This document shows, piece after piece, positions 18,263 through 27,053 of a stretch of DNA of 64,000 nucleotides. Each line of letters begins with the position of its first letter. The first letter of the stretch is position 1. The stretch spans positions 124,001-188,000 of the forward strand of contig JACTNC010000019.1 of assembly GCA_014584295.1 (NCBI GenBank). The letters run 5' to 3'. This DNA comes from Verrucomicrobiota bacterium. Its GTDB lineage: Bacteria; Verrucomicrobiota; Verrucomicrobiia; Opitutales; Opitutaceae. Both the position numbers and the translations under genes were made by a program. Below the pieces are notes generated by a model. The model was not told the origin of the DNA and made no database searches. It saw nothing but the letters and a program-made list of their open reading frames with translations.

Positions 18263-19015
18263 ATGATCCTTTTGGGTGTCAACGTCGACCACTGTGCAAC
18301 CGTGCGGCAGGCGCGCTATCGGAACGCCGACTCATCCGCGGGAGGAGCCATTGAACCCGATCCCGTCGCGTTTGCGATCGCCTGTGAAAGGGCGGGAGCT
18401 GACGGTATCACGGTTCACTTGCGCGAGGACCGGCGTCATATTCAGGAACGGGATGTTCGACGGATGAAGGAGGCACTCGCCACAAGGCTGAACCTGGAAA
18501 TGGCCTGCACGCCGGGGATGCTGGAATTTGCACTCGATTTGCGACCCAATTCGGTGTGTCTCGTCCCCGAGAATCGCGAGGAGGTGACGACGGAAGGAGG
18601 CTTGGATGTTGTCGGCAACAGGGAGCGGGTTGCGGCGATCATCAATGCCCTGACCCCCGCAGGCATTGAAACGAGCCTCTTCATTGATCCGGACGAGAGG
18701 CAGATCGACCTTGCAGCCGAGCTGCGCGCACCATGGATCGAACTCCATACCGGTGCGTGCTCCGAAGCCTATGCGAAATCCAAGGCGAAGCGCACCGCGG
18801 AGTTTGAACGGCTCCGTCGCGCGGCAGCCTATGCCCATCAGTTGGGCCTCGTAGTCAACGCGGGTCATGGCATCAACTACGTGAATGTCGCGGATTTTCG
18901 CACGCTGCCGCACGTTCACGAATTTAACATCGGTCACAGCATCGTCAGCAGGGCGCTCTTCACGGGGGTTGATGAAGCGGTGCGTGAAATGAAACAGCGC
19001 ATGAATGCCCGATGA
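18263..19015 (+). CDS. pdxJ: Pyridoxine 5'-phosphate synthase
   Basis: Last ring-closing step of the DXP-dependent vitamin B6 route. 250 residues starting ILLGVNVDHCATVRQARY, the PdxJ signature, with GADGITVHLREDRRHIQERD, FALDLRPNSVCLVPENREEV, IELHTGACSEAYA and VVNAGHGINYVNV loops of the TIM barrel. An earlier in-frame ATG at 18185 would add 26 residues not seen in the family. acpS follows at once, a pairing also found in E. coli. Confidence 0.96.
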   Translation: MILLGVNVDHCATVRQARYRNADSSAGGAIEPDPVAFAIACERAGADGITVHLREDRRHIQERDVRRMKEALATRLNLEMACTPGMLEFALDLRPNSVCLVPENREEVTTEGGLDVVGNRERVAAIINALTPAGIETSLFIDPDERQIDLAAELRAPWIELHTGACSEAYAKSKAKRTAEFERLRRAAAYAHQLGLVVNAGHGINYVNVADFRTLPHVHEFNIGHSIVSRALFTGVDEAVREMKQRMNAR

Positions 19016-19075
19016 GCAGGCATGGAGATTGCGGGCCTGCAGGGCGGCGTGCGAGGCTTTGAGACACTTGTCACC

Positions 19076-19483
19076 ATGACATTCGATTTACCTCCCGGTG
19101 GGATACTCTTGAGTTTGGGCACCGACATCGTGGACGTTGCTCGAATCCGGGGTGCGCATGAGCGTCACGGCGACCGATTCCTGTCACGGATTTTCACGGA
19201 CGAGGAGCGTGCGTACTGCATGCAGATGGCCCATCCGCACAAGCACCTTGCCGCGCGATTTGCTGCCAAGGAGGCCGTGTCGAAGGCATTCTCGACAGGG
19301 ATCGGCGCGGAACTGGGATGGAGATCCGTGTCGGTCTATCATGGGCCGAGAATGGATCCTCGCGTGCGACTCGACGAGAGCGGCATGGCACTACTGAAGA
19401 ATCTCGGCGGCACGCAGGTCTTGGTCTCGTTGTCGCATACCGACACGGCAGCGATCGCTGTTGCCGCCATCGTGCGAGGGTGA
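19076..19483 (+). CDS. acpS: Holo-[acyl-carrier-protein] synthase
   Basis: Moves 4'-phosphopantetheine from CoA to apo-ACP. 135 residues. Both signatures are present: LSLGTDIVDVARIRGAHERH with the Mg-binding Asp and FAAKEAVSKAFSTGI with the Glu/Lys pair; SLSHTDTAAIAVAAI ends the fold. The start is uncertain: ATG at 19076 gives an 11-residue lead-in, while one at 19022 would add 18 more. Immediately downstream of pdxJ and 10 bp before the next gene. Confidence 0.93.
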   Translation: MTFDLPPGGILLSLGTDIVDVARIRGAHERHGDRFLSRIFTDEERAYCMQMAHPHKHLAARFAAKEAVSKAFSTGIGAELGWRSVSVYHGPRMDPRVRLDESGMALLKNLGGTQVLVSLSHTDTAAIAVAAIVRG

Positions 19484-19493
19484 TTGCCGGGTC

Positions 19494-19955
19494 ATGCCAG
19501 CGGACTACCACGAGAATTCGCCCCCGCCGGCGCCGCCTTCGAAAGTGCCGTCGTGGATGCTCCTCGGGTTCATTATCGGAGCCACGTTTGTTTTTCTGCT
19601 GCGGCGCGATTATATCCGGCCGGTCCCGCCACCGGTTGCCCTTACGGACACCTCGGGGCCTTCCCTGACGACGATCCAGGCGGCGGAGCGCAAGCCGGAC
19701 GCCTCCCTCGCCACAATCGAGGCAGTGTGGGCGGTTTGGGGTGAACATGCCATCTGGGAGGGGGAAACAACACAGGTGGCCATGTGGAATGTCGACAAGG
19801 GAGGATTTTCCGAGTTCTTCGAGGTCGTGCGATATGGCGACCACGTCTATTTCCGGAGCCTGACGCGATTGACGCGGCCGGTGATTGACCGCGGACTTGG
19901 CATCCAGTGTCCGCTGCAGTTCACCGCCCCGGCCCCGGTGAACTCACGTCGATGA
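19494..19955 (+). CDS. Membrane-anchored hypothetical protein between acpS and nnr
   Basis: 153 residues: a short Pro-rich cytoplasmic lead (HENSPPPAPPSKV), one transmembrane helix (about 19-33, WMLLGFIIGATFVFLL), a Pro-rich stalk, then a soluble domain of about 90 residues with VWAVWGEHAIWEGETTQVAM and YGDHVYFRSLTRLTRPVID. No family recognised. Its TGA overlaps the nnr start (ATGA), so it is probably translated with nnr. A role linked to metabolite repair is only suggested by position. Confidence 0.6.
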   Translation: MPADYHENSPPPAPPSKVPSWMLLGFIIGATFVFLLRRDYIRPVPPPVALTDTSGPSLTTIQAAERKPDASLATIEAVWAVWGEHAIWEGETTQVAMWNVDKGGFSEFFEVVRYGDHVYFRSLTRLTRPVIDRGLGIQCPLQFTAPAPVNSRR

Positions 19956-21472
19956 TGGGACAGTCGCTCAAGCTTCAGTCGGAACCGGTGCTGACCTGCC
20001 GGGAGGCGGGTGAGTTCGAGGCGGGATTTTTTCAGGGTGACGAGGAGAAGGAATGGCAGGCGATGCAACGCGCGGGTCGGCTGCTTGCGGATGCGATCCG
20101 TGCGGATGCCGGTGAGATTGGCGGATTGGGGACGAGCCCGAGGCTCCTGGTATTGGTGGGGAAGGGACACAATGGCGGAGATGCAGTGATTGCCGCGGAA
20201 ATCCTGCTTGCGCGGTTTCCTGGGGCGCATGCTGACATCGTGTTTCTTTTTGGTGAACGCTCGTTGCGTCCCCTGACGCTTCGAGCCTGGCGGTTGTATC
20301 AGAAAACTGGATTCAACCGGATCCATCTCTTGCACGCGCCCGAATCTCTCGGGGAGGCCTATGACCTCGTGATCGACGGCATCTTTGGTTTCCAGTTCAG
20401 ACCACCATCGCCGGAGGGTGTCGGCCGTTGGCTGGAGAAGATCAATTCCCTCGATGCGCGACTCAGGGCCGCTGTGGATCTGCCTTCCGGCATGGCGGAG
20501 AGGCATGCCTTCCGCGCGGATTTCACCTATGCCACCGGCATTTTCAAACTTCCGCTGCTGACCCTTCCCAATGCCGGACGGTTGCGCCATCTGGGGCTGG
20601 GCTGGCGTGTGCCCGCGGGTGCGGAGTCTGCAATGCGCATTCTGACGGCAGGGACACTTGAGCCGCTGACGCGGCTTCGCGATCCAAATTCAGACAAACG
20701 CACCTTCGGTCACCTCGGAGTGCTCGGCGGCTCGCGTCACTATCCCGGCGCAGTCCTCATGACGGTGCGCGCGGCGCTCCAGAGCGGTTGCGGTCTACTG
20801 ACCGCGTTTGTTCCGGAGTCGCTGGTTACGAGTTACGCTGCTGTCGCACCCGAAGCGATGTGGATCGGCTGGCCCGAGACACCGGACGGCAGCTTGGCGA
20901 TGGAGGGAGTTCATCTGCTTCGCGAGCGCTGCGACCGCTTGACCGCATTGGTGATCGGTCCGGGTTTGGGGCGTGAGGCCGAGACGCTTGCTTTTTTGGC
21001 GACGGAATTGCCGAACTTGAAACTCCCTGTCGTGATTGATGCCGATGCGCTGCAGGCAAACATCGTGACTGCGGGGACGTGTCCGCGGATTCTCACACCC
21101 CATGCTGGCGAGTTTGCGAGGATCGCGGGCGGGCTGGGGCTGAATGAGTTTGTCGCCCGCCATGAGGCGACAGTTGTCCTGAAGGGCCCGGTCACGCAGG
21201 TGGCCTCCGGTAGATCACACTATGCGTCGCTGTTTGGAGGACCCGTCCTGGCGCGAGGCGGTAGCGGCGACATCCTTTCCGGGATCATCGGTTCGCTACT
21301 GGCGCAGCATCCGGACGATTCGCTGGGTGCGGCCGCGACCGGAGTCGTCTGGCAGGGACTGGCGGCGGATGCGCTCGCTCGCTCCAGTGGAGCGATGGCG
21401 GTCACATCCACACAACTGCTGCCATTCCTGGCTGCGGTATTGCGTGAGCCCCGGAATCAGTGTGAGGGCTGA
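19952..21472 (+). CDS. nnr: Bifunctional NAD(P)HX epimerase/dehydratase
   Basis: Repairs hydrated NADH and NADPH. 506 residues with two domains. The N-terminal YjeF-type epimerase shows LVLVGKGHNGGDAVIAAEIL and VDLPSGM. The C-terminal ribokinase-like dehydratase (from about 235) shows GHLGVLGGSRHYPGAVLMT, VIDADALQ, LTPHAGEFARI and LARGGSGDILSGIIG, a variant of the usual GTGDVL motif. Start ATG overlaps the upstream stop. The epimerase N-terminus is short compared with E. coli Nnr. It ends convergently, overlapping tatA by 16 bp. Confidence 0.9.
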   Translation: MMGQSLKLQSEPVLTCREAGEFEAGFFQGDEEKEWQAMQRAGRLLADAIRADAGEIGGLGTSPRLLVLVGKGHNGGDAVIAAEILLARFPGAHADIVFLFGERSLRPLTLRAWRLYQKTGFNRIHLLHAPESLGEAYDLVIDGIFGFQFRPPSPEGVGRWLEKINSLDARLRAAVDLPSGMAERHAFRADFTYATGIFKLPLLTLPNAGRLRHLGLGWRVPAGAESAMRILTAGTLEPLTRLRDPNSDKRTFGHLGVLGGSRHYPGAVLMTVRAALQSGCGLLTAFVPESLVTSYAAVAPEAMWIGWPETPDGSLAMEGVHLLRERCDRLTALVIGPGLGREAETLAFLATELPNLKLPVVIDADALQANIVTAGTCPRILTPHAGEFARIAGGLGLNEFVARHEATVVLKGPVTQVASGRSHYASLFGGPVLARGGSGDILSGIIGSLLAQHPDDSLGAAATGVVWQGLAADALARSSGAMAVTSTQLLPFLAAVLREPRNQCEG

Positions 21473-21996
21473 TTCTTGTCGGGGGGAGGGGAACCGCTGT
21501 CCTCGGCCTTGGGTGATGCAGGGTCCGGCGCAGGCGTGCTTACACCGGGGGCAGGAGTGCTTTCGGTGCTGGCTGGAGGAATTGCAGCCGAACCCTCCGT
21601 TTCGTGGGAGGCGGTCGAGGGTGCATCGGGACCTGGATGGTAGGGGTCGGTCGATGCGTACTCCGAACCGTAGTCGTAATCGTAGGCGTGTTCGTCGGTG
21701 ATTACGCCGGTCTGCGATTCGCTTCCGGAGGGCAATGCGGCGGTGGAGGAGGCGGGCAGGGTGGCTTGCGACTTCTTTCGGGGCGGCGGTGGCGGCTCCT
21801 CCATCACCCGTCGCAGCTCCTCTTCGACGCCGCTGGTTGCCTTTTTGAACTCTCGGATGGATTTCCCCAGCCCCCGGGCAAATTCCGGGAGGCGTTTGCC
21901 ACCGAACAACACCAGCACCAGGACGAAGATTAGCAGGAGTTCTGCGCCGCCGATGTCTCCGATCAACGCGAGGAAGGATGATGTCATCTCATGCAT
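21457..21996 (-). CDS. tatA: Twin-arginine translocase subunit TatA/E-like with long acidic tail
   Basis: 179 residues. TatA hallmark at the N-terminus: GGAELLLIFVLVLVLFGGKR (short transmembrane helix, hinge) and LPEFARGLGKSIREFKKATS (amphipathic helix). About 115 residues of Pro/Ser/Ala/Glu low complexity follow, including a Tyr/Asp patch (HAYDYDYGSEYASTDPYHPG). Export of folded proteins. The start MHEMTSS is chosen by family length; MTSS at 21987 is an alternative. Its 3' end overlaps nnr. tatC is not nearby. Confidence 0.88.
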   Translation of the reverse strand: MHEMTSSFLALIGDIGGAELLLIFVLVLVLFGGKRLPEFARGLGKSIREFKKATSGVEEELRRVMEEPPPPPRKKSQATLPASSTAALPSGSESQTGVITDEHAYDYDYGSEYASTDPYHPGPDAPSTASHETEGSAAIPPASTESTPAPGVSTPAPDPASPKAEDSGSPPPDKNQPSH

Positions 21997-22407
21997 AGAC
22001 GTCCGTTTTGGATGAAGGTAACCGAGCACCCAGTGCAGGGCAACCTGACAATACCTATTGCAGAAACTATTTCGCAATTACGATGCAGGGTATTGCCATG
22101 CCTTGAGACCTGAAAATTGCCATTGCAAGCGAACATGGCGGGGTACGCTTCAACGTGGCCTATTCTGAAAAAGTAGCAGGAGTCTCGGGCCTCCGATCTC
22201 GACCAATATCGACCGGCACGAACTATGATTTAGGTTAAGATCAGAACAGGTCTCCTTCCTCCTGCCAGGCATCAAGAATACCCAGCCTCTTGGAGATTGG
22301 AGTCCGCAGAATTCAGGGTTCGCACTGATTTTCGCCGACAGATACGACGGGCGCGGGCTTGCACTGCGTGGGGCCTCGCTCAATCCTCAATTCCCCTTAG
22401 GATTCTC
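21997..22407. other. Noncoding stretch between tatA and the RAYT region
   Basis: About 410 bases upstream of tatA with no convincing gene. It has stop codons in most frames and lower GC than its neighbours near 22060-22160. An imperfect inverted pair (AATACC at 22048-22053 region and GGTATT near 22090) lies where the tatA promoter would be; no clear -35/-10 set was assigned. Confidence 0.4.
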
Positions 22408-22623
22408 ATGGAGTCACCTCCTCGCGGCCATTTCTATATTATCACGGCATACGAGGGGACACATTTGCGGCGAAAGGTGCCGCTGGATACACGATTCAGC
22501 ACGGTCCGAGCCAAGACGACGTTTTACCTCGTTGACCAGACGTGTCAACCGACGTGGCCGATGGCAGGCAACTGCATCGTCGAATACGAGAAGCTAAACC
22601 TAGGGTCAGGTCTTACCGTTTGA
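22408..22623 (+). CDS. Possible small or remnant protein ahead of the RAYT element
   Basis: 71 residues if started at the ATG at 22408; an open frame back to 22297 exists. It reads HFYIITAYEGTHLRRKVPLD and later TTFYLVDQTCQPTWPMAGN. No family recognised. The stop codon lies inside the left flank of the transposase unit (22605-22624), so the frame may be a gene cut by insertion rather than an intact one. Low confidence that it is expressed. Confidence 0.25.
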   Translation: MESPPRGHFYIITAYEGTHLRRKVPLDTRFSTVRAKTTFYLVDQTCQPTWPMAGNCIVEYEKLNLGSGLTV

Positions 22624-23637
22624 CTTGACGCGGAGGACGGATTGAGCGAGACGGGAGGGATGGCAAGAGAGACGAGAATAGAGTACGAGGGAGCGTGTTA
22701 TCATGTGATCAACCGGGGGAGTCACCGGGGGAGGGTGTTTGAGGAGGATAGAACGAAGGAGATGTTTGAGCTATGCCTGGGGGAGACGGCTGAGAAGATG
22801 AAGTGGGTTGTGCATGGGTGGGTGGTGATGGGGAACCATTTTCACCTGGCGGTGGAGACGCCGGAGGGAAATTTGAGCAAGGGGATGCAGTGGCTACAGG
22901 TGACGTTTGCGGCGAGGTACAATGCAAAGAGGAAGGATAAGGGGCACGTGTTTCAAGGCAGGTACAAGGCGATCGTCGTGGAGCCGGGCAAGGCGTTGGG
23001 GCGTGTGTGCCACTACATCGATCTCAATCCGGTGAGGGCGGCATTGGTGGGCGTGGAGCAGTTGCAGAGTTATGCGTACGGCAGCTTCCGGAGGCTATGG
23101 ATGCCGAAGAGCCGGCCCAAGTGGCTGAACGTGCGTGCGGCATTGGCTGCGGCGGGAGGGCTGGCGGACACCCCCACGGGGCATGCGTCGTACCGGCGGT
23201 ACCTGAAATGGCTGAGAGATGAAGTCAAGGCGGGCAGGGAGCGGGATTTTCTCGAACTGAGCCGAGGCATGGCGATCGGCAGCGAGGGGTTTCTTAAGAG
23301 TGCCCGCCTGCAACAGGCGGATTCGACCTGGCGGAACCTGGATGCCAAGGGAAAAAGGCAAAAGAAAGAGCTAGAGTGGTCACGGGAACTGCAGGGCATA
23401 CTCAGATGCCTGCCCGCAAAACTCAAAACCGACCAGCGCGTTTCCGCCGGGTGGAAGGCCGCAGTGGCCTGCCAAATGAAAGCGCGAACGGACGCAGCGA
23501 ATGCATGGGTGGCCGAGGTCCTGGACATGGGCTCGGCGACATTTGTCAGCAAGCAAGCCGGACTGGCGCGGCGTCGATTACTGGGGGATGCAGTCGAGGA
23601 AATGCTGACGAAGTTAAAACGTGAGACGTGAACCTGA
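22605..23637 (+). mobile_element. RAYT transposase unit with imperfect inverted flanks
   Basis: The unit spans the transposase gene and its flanks. The left flank (22605-22624) reads GTCAGGTCTTACCGTTTGAC. The right flank (23614-23637), reverse complemented, begins TCAGG and, after six extra bases, TCTCACGTTTTAA, so the two are an imperfect inverted pair. Such flanks are common around single-copy REP-associated tyrosine transposases. No IS-style target duplication could be confirmed. Confidence 0.55.
22660..23631 (+). CDS. REP-associated tyrosine transposase (IS200-like Y1 HUH family)
   Basis: 323 residues. The Y1 transposase core is visible: YHVINRGSHRGRVFEEDRTK, the HUH pair in VMGNHFHLAVETPEGNLSKG, the catalytic Tyr in FAARYNAKRKDKGHVFQGRY, and YIDLNPVRAALV. 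A helical C-terminal half of about 170 residues follows, as in RAYT proteins. ATG at 22660 follows a GGGAGGG ribosome binding site. The first 400 bases are unusually purine rich compared with neighbours, a sign of different origin. RAYTs nick REP palindromes; one candidate lies at 24580-24599. Confidence 0.85.
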   Translation: MARETRIEYEGACYHVINRGSHRGRVFEEDRTKEMFELCLGETAEKMKWVVHGWVVMGNHFHLAVETPEGNLSKGMQWLQVTFAARYNAKRKDKGHVFQGRYKAIVVEPGKALGRVCHYIDLNPVRAALVGVEQLQSYAYGSFRRLWMPKSRPKWLNVRAALAAAGGLADTPTGHASYRRYLKWLRDEVKAGRERDFLELSRGMAIGSEGFLKSARLQQADSTWRNLDAKGKRQKKELEWSRELQGILRCLPAKLKTDQRVSAGWKAAVACQMKARTDAANAWVAEVLDMGSATFVSKQAGLARRRLLGDAVEEMLTKLKRET

Positions 23638-23662
23638 TTTGACTGACAACGACGATCGCCCC

Positions 23663-24481
23663 ATGCGGCTTTCAGGCATTTTCATCTATCCCGTAAAATC
23701 GCTTCGCGGTATCGCACTTCAGAGTGCGATGGTCGATGAGCTTGGGCTGCGGGGGGATAGGAGGTTTCTCGTTGTTGATTTGGAGATGAGATTCCTGACG
23801 CAGCGGACGGTGCCGAGGATGGCTCGAATCGCGACCGCGCTTAATGAGACCCATCTGATGCTCGGTGCAGACGGAAGTGGACATATCCAGATCCCGCTGC
23901 GGCAGGAGAGACGTGTGACATGTGAGGTGAGTATTTGGGGCAGTACCGGGCTGAAAGCTGAGGACTGCGGTGATGAACCAGCGGCGTGGCTGTCCCAGGC
24001 GATTGGACAGGCATGCAGGCTCGTTCAAGTGGGAGCTGCCTTCACGAGACCCTTGCGGAAAGAGGGAATTGCGCGCACCGGCGACTTTATCGCTTTTGCA
24101 GATGCGTTCCCGTTTCTCATTGCGAGTTCTGCTTCGCTTGCAGAACTCAATCGGCGGATTGTTTCCCGTGGCGGGACCGCGGTACCAATGGAGCGTTTTC
24201 GCCCAAACTTGGTTTTGGATGGCTGCGAGGCTTTTGACGAGGATCGCTGGAGCAGATTCAGAATTGGAGAAATTGCGTTTCAAGCGGGCGGTCCGAGTGT
24301 GCGTTGCGTCATGACGACGACCGATCAACTTACGGGGGAACGCGGGAAGGAGCCGTTGTCCACTCTTGCCACCTTTCGGCGCAATCCCAAGGACCCCACA
24401 CAGGTACTCTTTGCCCAGAATCTGATCCATGAGACAAAGCGCGGGGTGCTCAGGGTGGGGGATGAACTCACCCTGCTTTAA
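23663..24481 (+). CDS. MOSC-domain protein (YcbX/mARC type)
   Basis: 272 residues. The MOSC N-terminal barrel starts GIFIYPVKSLRGIALQSAMV with GLRGDRRFLVVD; the MOSC domain has RFRPNLVLDGCEAFDEDRW, IGEIAFQAGGPSVRCVMTTT and the molybdenum-site Cys in VRCVMTTTDQ. Such proteins carry the molybdenum cofactor and reduce N-hydroxylated compounds. No ferredoxin domain is fused. Start at 23663 fits the family; an open frame from 23621 would add 14 residues overlapping the transposase end. Confidence 0.88.
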   Translation: MRLSGIFIYPVKSLRGIALQSAMVDELGLRGDRRFLVVDLEMRFLTQRTVPRMARIATALNETHLMLGADGSGHIQIPLRQERRVTCEVSIWGSTGLKAEDCGDEPAAWLSQAIGQACRLVQVGAAFTRPLRKEGIARTGDFIAFADAFPFLIASSASLAELNRRIVSRGGTAVPMERFRPNLVLDGCEAFDEDRWSRFRIGEIAFQAGGPSVRCVMTTTDQLTGERGKEPLSTLATFRRNPKDPTQVLFAQNLIHETKRGVLRVGDELTLL

Positions 24482-24773
24482 AGAAGCCCATAAAGATTTG
24501 AAGGTGGAGAGGCATGGGGTTGGGAATCGAGGACCTGTTTGCGCGATACCTGGCTGCACTCTTACATTGAAATGCACAACCGGGCACGACGAAGCGTGCC
24601 CCTCCAAGTTGGCAAGCAATGTCAATCGGTTGTTCGGCGATTGGATCGATGCTTTGTCCCATTGATCCGTCGATTTCGCGGATGGACGCCGATTCCGGAC
24701 TCATTCCGCCAAGAACCAATCTGCGTGAATGAGCGCAATCGGTGAACGGTGAAGCAAGGTCAATTCCGCTTGT
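24482..24773. other. Noncoding gap between MOSC gene and EF-hand-like gene
   Basis: About 290 bases between convergent genes. It contains the REP-like palindrome at 24580-24599 and nothing else that can be supported; no T-tract terminator was found for either gene. Confidence 0.5.
24580..24599. repeat. REP-like palindrome
   Basis: A perfect 7-bp stem (GGGCACG, 24580-24586; CGTGCCC, 24593-24599) with loop ACGAAG. On the minus strand it is preceded by GGAGG (bases 24600-24604 region), comparable to the short guide tetranucleotide that flanks REP hairpins bound by RAYT enzymes. No T-tract, so it is not a typical terminator. It lies 950 bp from a RAYT gene. One copy only in this window. Confidence 0.5.
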
Positions 24774-26987
24774 CTACTTCGCGGCCGGAGGAGGCACGGC
24801 GGGCGCGGGAGATTCCGCTGCGGCGGTTGGAATTGCAGCGGGTGGCTTTTGCCAGAAGTAGTGGCCGTGGCGGCGGCGATGCCAGCATACGGCTGCAACG
24901 CCGGCGATGATGAGAACCAGGAGAAACAGGAAGAACCTGCGCCGGGCAGCCGCTTTCTTGTCCTTGTAGGGATCGTCGAGAGAGCGGGTGGAGTTCGCCG
25001 GCAGCACTGCTCGTTCCGTGAGGCGCGTGCCGAAGGGAATGTTGATCTTAACGCGTCCATTGATCGCCCAGCCGTTGCCTTCGAGGATGGGACCAAGCGT
25101 GCGCTGGCGGAGCTTGAGCCACGCGATGAGCATGGCAGGACCGGAGATGAGAAGGATGATTCCGAGGAACGCCAATGGGTACTGCCAGGCCTTCATGCCA
25201 AAGATGTATCCAATGATCAGCGTGAGCACGCTGACTGCGCCGGTCACGGCCACGCCGACGGCGGCGACGGCGCCAATGTCCATCTTTTTGGGTGGTTCAG
25301 CCGGCTTAGCTGCGGCAGCAGCCTTGTCGGCGTTGGCCGCCTTGTCCGCCGCAGCGGCCAGCTTTGCGTTTGAGGCGGCATCTGCGGCAGCGGCGCGTTT
25401 CGCGACCTGCTCCTCGATCATTCGGAGGAACTTCTTGTATGGCGAGAAGAACGCCTGCCGGATGCTGATGGGATTGTCTACGATGCTCGTGATGGTTGCA
25501 TCCCAGTCGCGCCCCTTTCTGTCGTAGAAAAGACCGTTGCGGCCGACAAAGAGGTAGTCGCTGTCGCCTTGGGTGAAGCATGCGGCGATCTTCATGGTTT
25601 CGCCGGGGCGCTTGAGATCGCAGTAGGCGATATAGGCCTTGCTCATTACCGCGAGCGCGCTCGGTGCATCGACGCGGACGCAGAACTCCGTGCTGCGACT
25701 GTCAAGGTAGAGCGTTCCTGCCTGAAAGACTGCCCACCGATCCGGCGAGTAGAAATCGTTGAAATTGACGAAATTCCTGACGATCGTGCCCAGGTCGCGG
25801 GAGAGCAGCATGATTTTTTCGAGGCTCGCAGCGGCTGCGAACTCGTCTGCCAACTCCAGATCCGCCGCAACCAGTTTTCCCAAGGCATCCTTCTGGTTGG
25901 CGGCAAGCAGGGCTTTGACCCGGTCGAGACCGAGTTTCTCCACACTCGCACCGCCCTTGACGGCAGCATGGGCGTCGTAGGCTGCAACCTTTGCCTTGAG
26001 CGTGGACCAATCCGCTTCGGTCAGGCTGGTCTTTCCGCTGCCAAAGGCAGGGGTGACTGCGTCGCGGAGCAGTGCGGCGACTGCACCTGACCAGGCAGGA
26101 TTCACACCGTCGACGAGGGGAAGCGGTTTGCCTGCTTCGATGCGCGCGAGCGGCAGGCCGGTGATTTCCTCGGCGGTGATGGAAAGGTCCTTGGCCGCGA
26201 CGGCGAGGTATTCGGATTCCGAGCGGTTGAGTGCGGCAAGCGCGCGGCTGTCGAAGGAAGCCATGCGTGTGCGGGCGAAATAGTCATCGACCTTTACGCG
26301 CACAGCCTTGACTGCGGCGCTGGCGCCAGCGGTCGCGGCACCGAGGGTTAGGATTTCAGCGGTCGATCCCTTTGTGCTCCATTCGGCAAATGCAGCGAGA
26401 TCACCATAGAAGGCATCGATTTGCGCCTGGTTGATTCCCTGCACACCGGACCGATCAGGAGCGCCGCCGTGGGTTGCAATGATGTCGGCTATCAGGGCCT
26501 TGATCGCATCGTCATCCGCCGAGGTCGGTGTGATGACGCCGTCGCCATTGAACTTGGTCGAGGCATAGACCTTGGTGAGGCTGGCTGCCTGCGAGAGAGA
26601 GATGCCGGAGGCGTTTGCCTCGCCGAGACCCGAGAGCATTTCCTTGGCCGCGGAGATGACGGCCTTGCCCTCGGGCGTCTCGCTGTTGAATGCCGACAAG
26701 GGCAGCGTCTCACTGCCCTTGAGCAGGTCGCCCGTGTCGCGCACCACCTTTGCGGCCCAGTCGATTGCACCGAGCAACTCGGGCACGCGGACGCGGCTGT
26801 CATTGTCGGTATCAATCAGGGTCAGCGTCTTCTCGTCGACTTCGAGACCCTTTACGGGGCAGCTCAGGGCGACCCATAGCTTTTGATCCAGTTCCTTCAG
26901 GTGAAGAAGATCCTCACCGCTCTCTATTGCTACCTGATCCAGTCCACCAATGCGGTGGAATTTCCATGTGTGGGATGCGTTTGCCAT
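24774..26987 (-). CDS. Large EF-hand-like membrane protein of unknown function
   Basis: 737 residues, no family recognised. Seen: a near-perfect calcium-binding EF loop at 59-70 (DTDNDSRVRVPE, acidic at 1, 3, 5 and 12); a weaker loop at 146-152 (FNGDGVI); a long Ala-rich helical region; a globular middle (MLLSRDLGTIVRNFVNFNDF, WAVFQAGTLYLDSRS); a Lys/Ala coiled segment about 545-570; paired transmembrane helices about 572-618; and a third about 680-700 before a Pro/Ala tail. Cytoplasmic bulk anchored at the C-terminus is inferred. It lies 90 bp downstream of rpiB on the same strand. Confidence 0.6.
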   Translation of the reverse strand: MANASHTWKFHRIGGLDQVAIESGEDLLHLKELDQKLWVALSCPVKGLEVDEKTLTLIDTDNDSRVRVPELLGAIDWAAKVVRDTGDLLKGSETLPLSAFNSETPEGKAVISAAKEMLSGLGEANASGISLSQAASLTKVYASTKFNGDGVITPTSADDDAIKALIADIIATHGGAPDRSGVQGINQAQIDAFYGDLAAFAEWSTKGSTAEILTLGAATAGASAAVKAVRVKVDDYFARTRMASFDSRALAALNRSESEYLAVAAKDLSITAEEITGLPLARIEAGKPLPLVDGVNPAWSGAVAALLRDAVTPAFGSGKTSLTEADWSTLKAKVAAYDAHAAVKGGASVEKLGLDRVKALLAANQKDALGKLVAADLELADEFAAAASLEKIMLLSRDLGTIVRNFVNFNDFYSPDRWAVFQAGTLYLDSRSTEFCVRVDAPSALAVMSKAYIAYCDLKRPGETMKIAACFTQGDSDYLFVGRNGLFYDRKGRDWDATITSIVDNPISIRQAFFSPYKKFLRMIEEQVAKRAAAADAASNAKLAAAADKAANADKAAAAAKPAEPPKKMDIGAVAAVGVAVTGAVSVLTLIIGYIFGMKAWQYPLAFLGIILLISGPAMLIAWLKLRQRTLGPILEGNGWAINGRVKINIPFGTRLTERAVLPANSTRSLDDPYKDKKAAARRRFFLFLLVLIIAGVAAVCWHRRRHGHYFWQKPPAAIPTAAAESPAPAVPPPAAK

Positions 26988-27053
26988 GAATTTGGGTATG
27001 TTAATAGAACTTGCGACCTAGGGTAGGTTACCTATCCCCAAGTTCATGAATCA

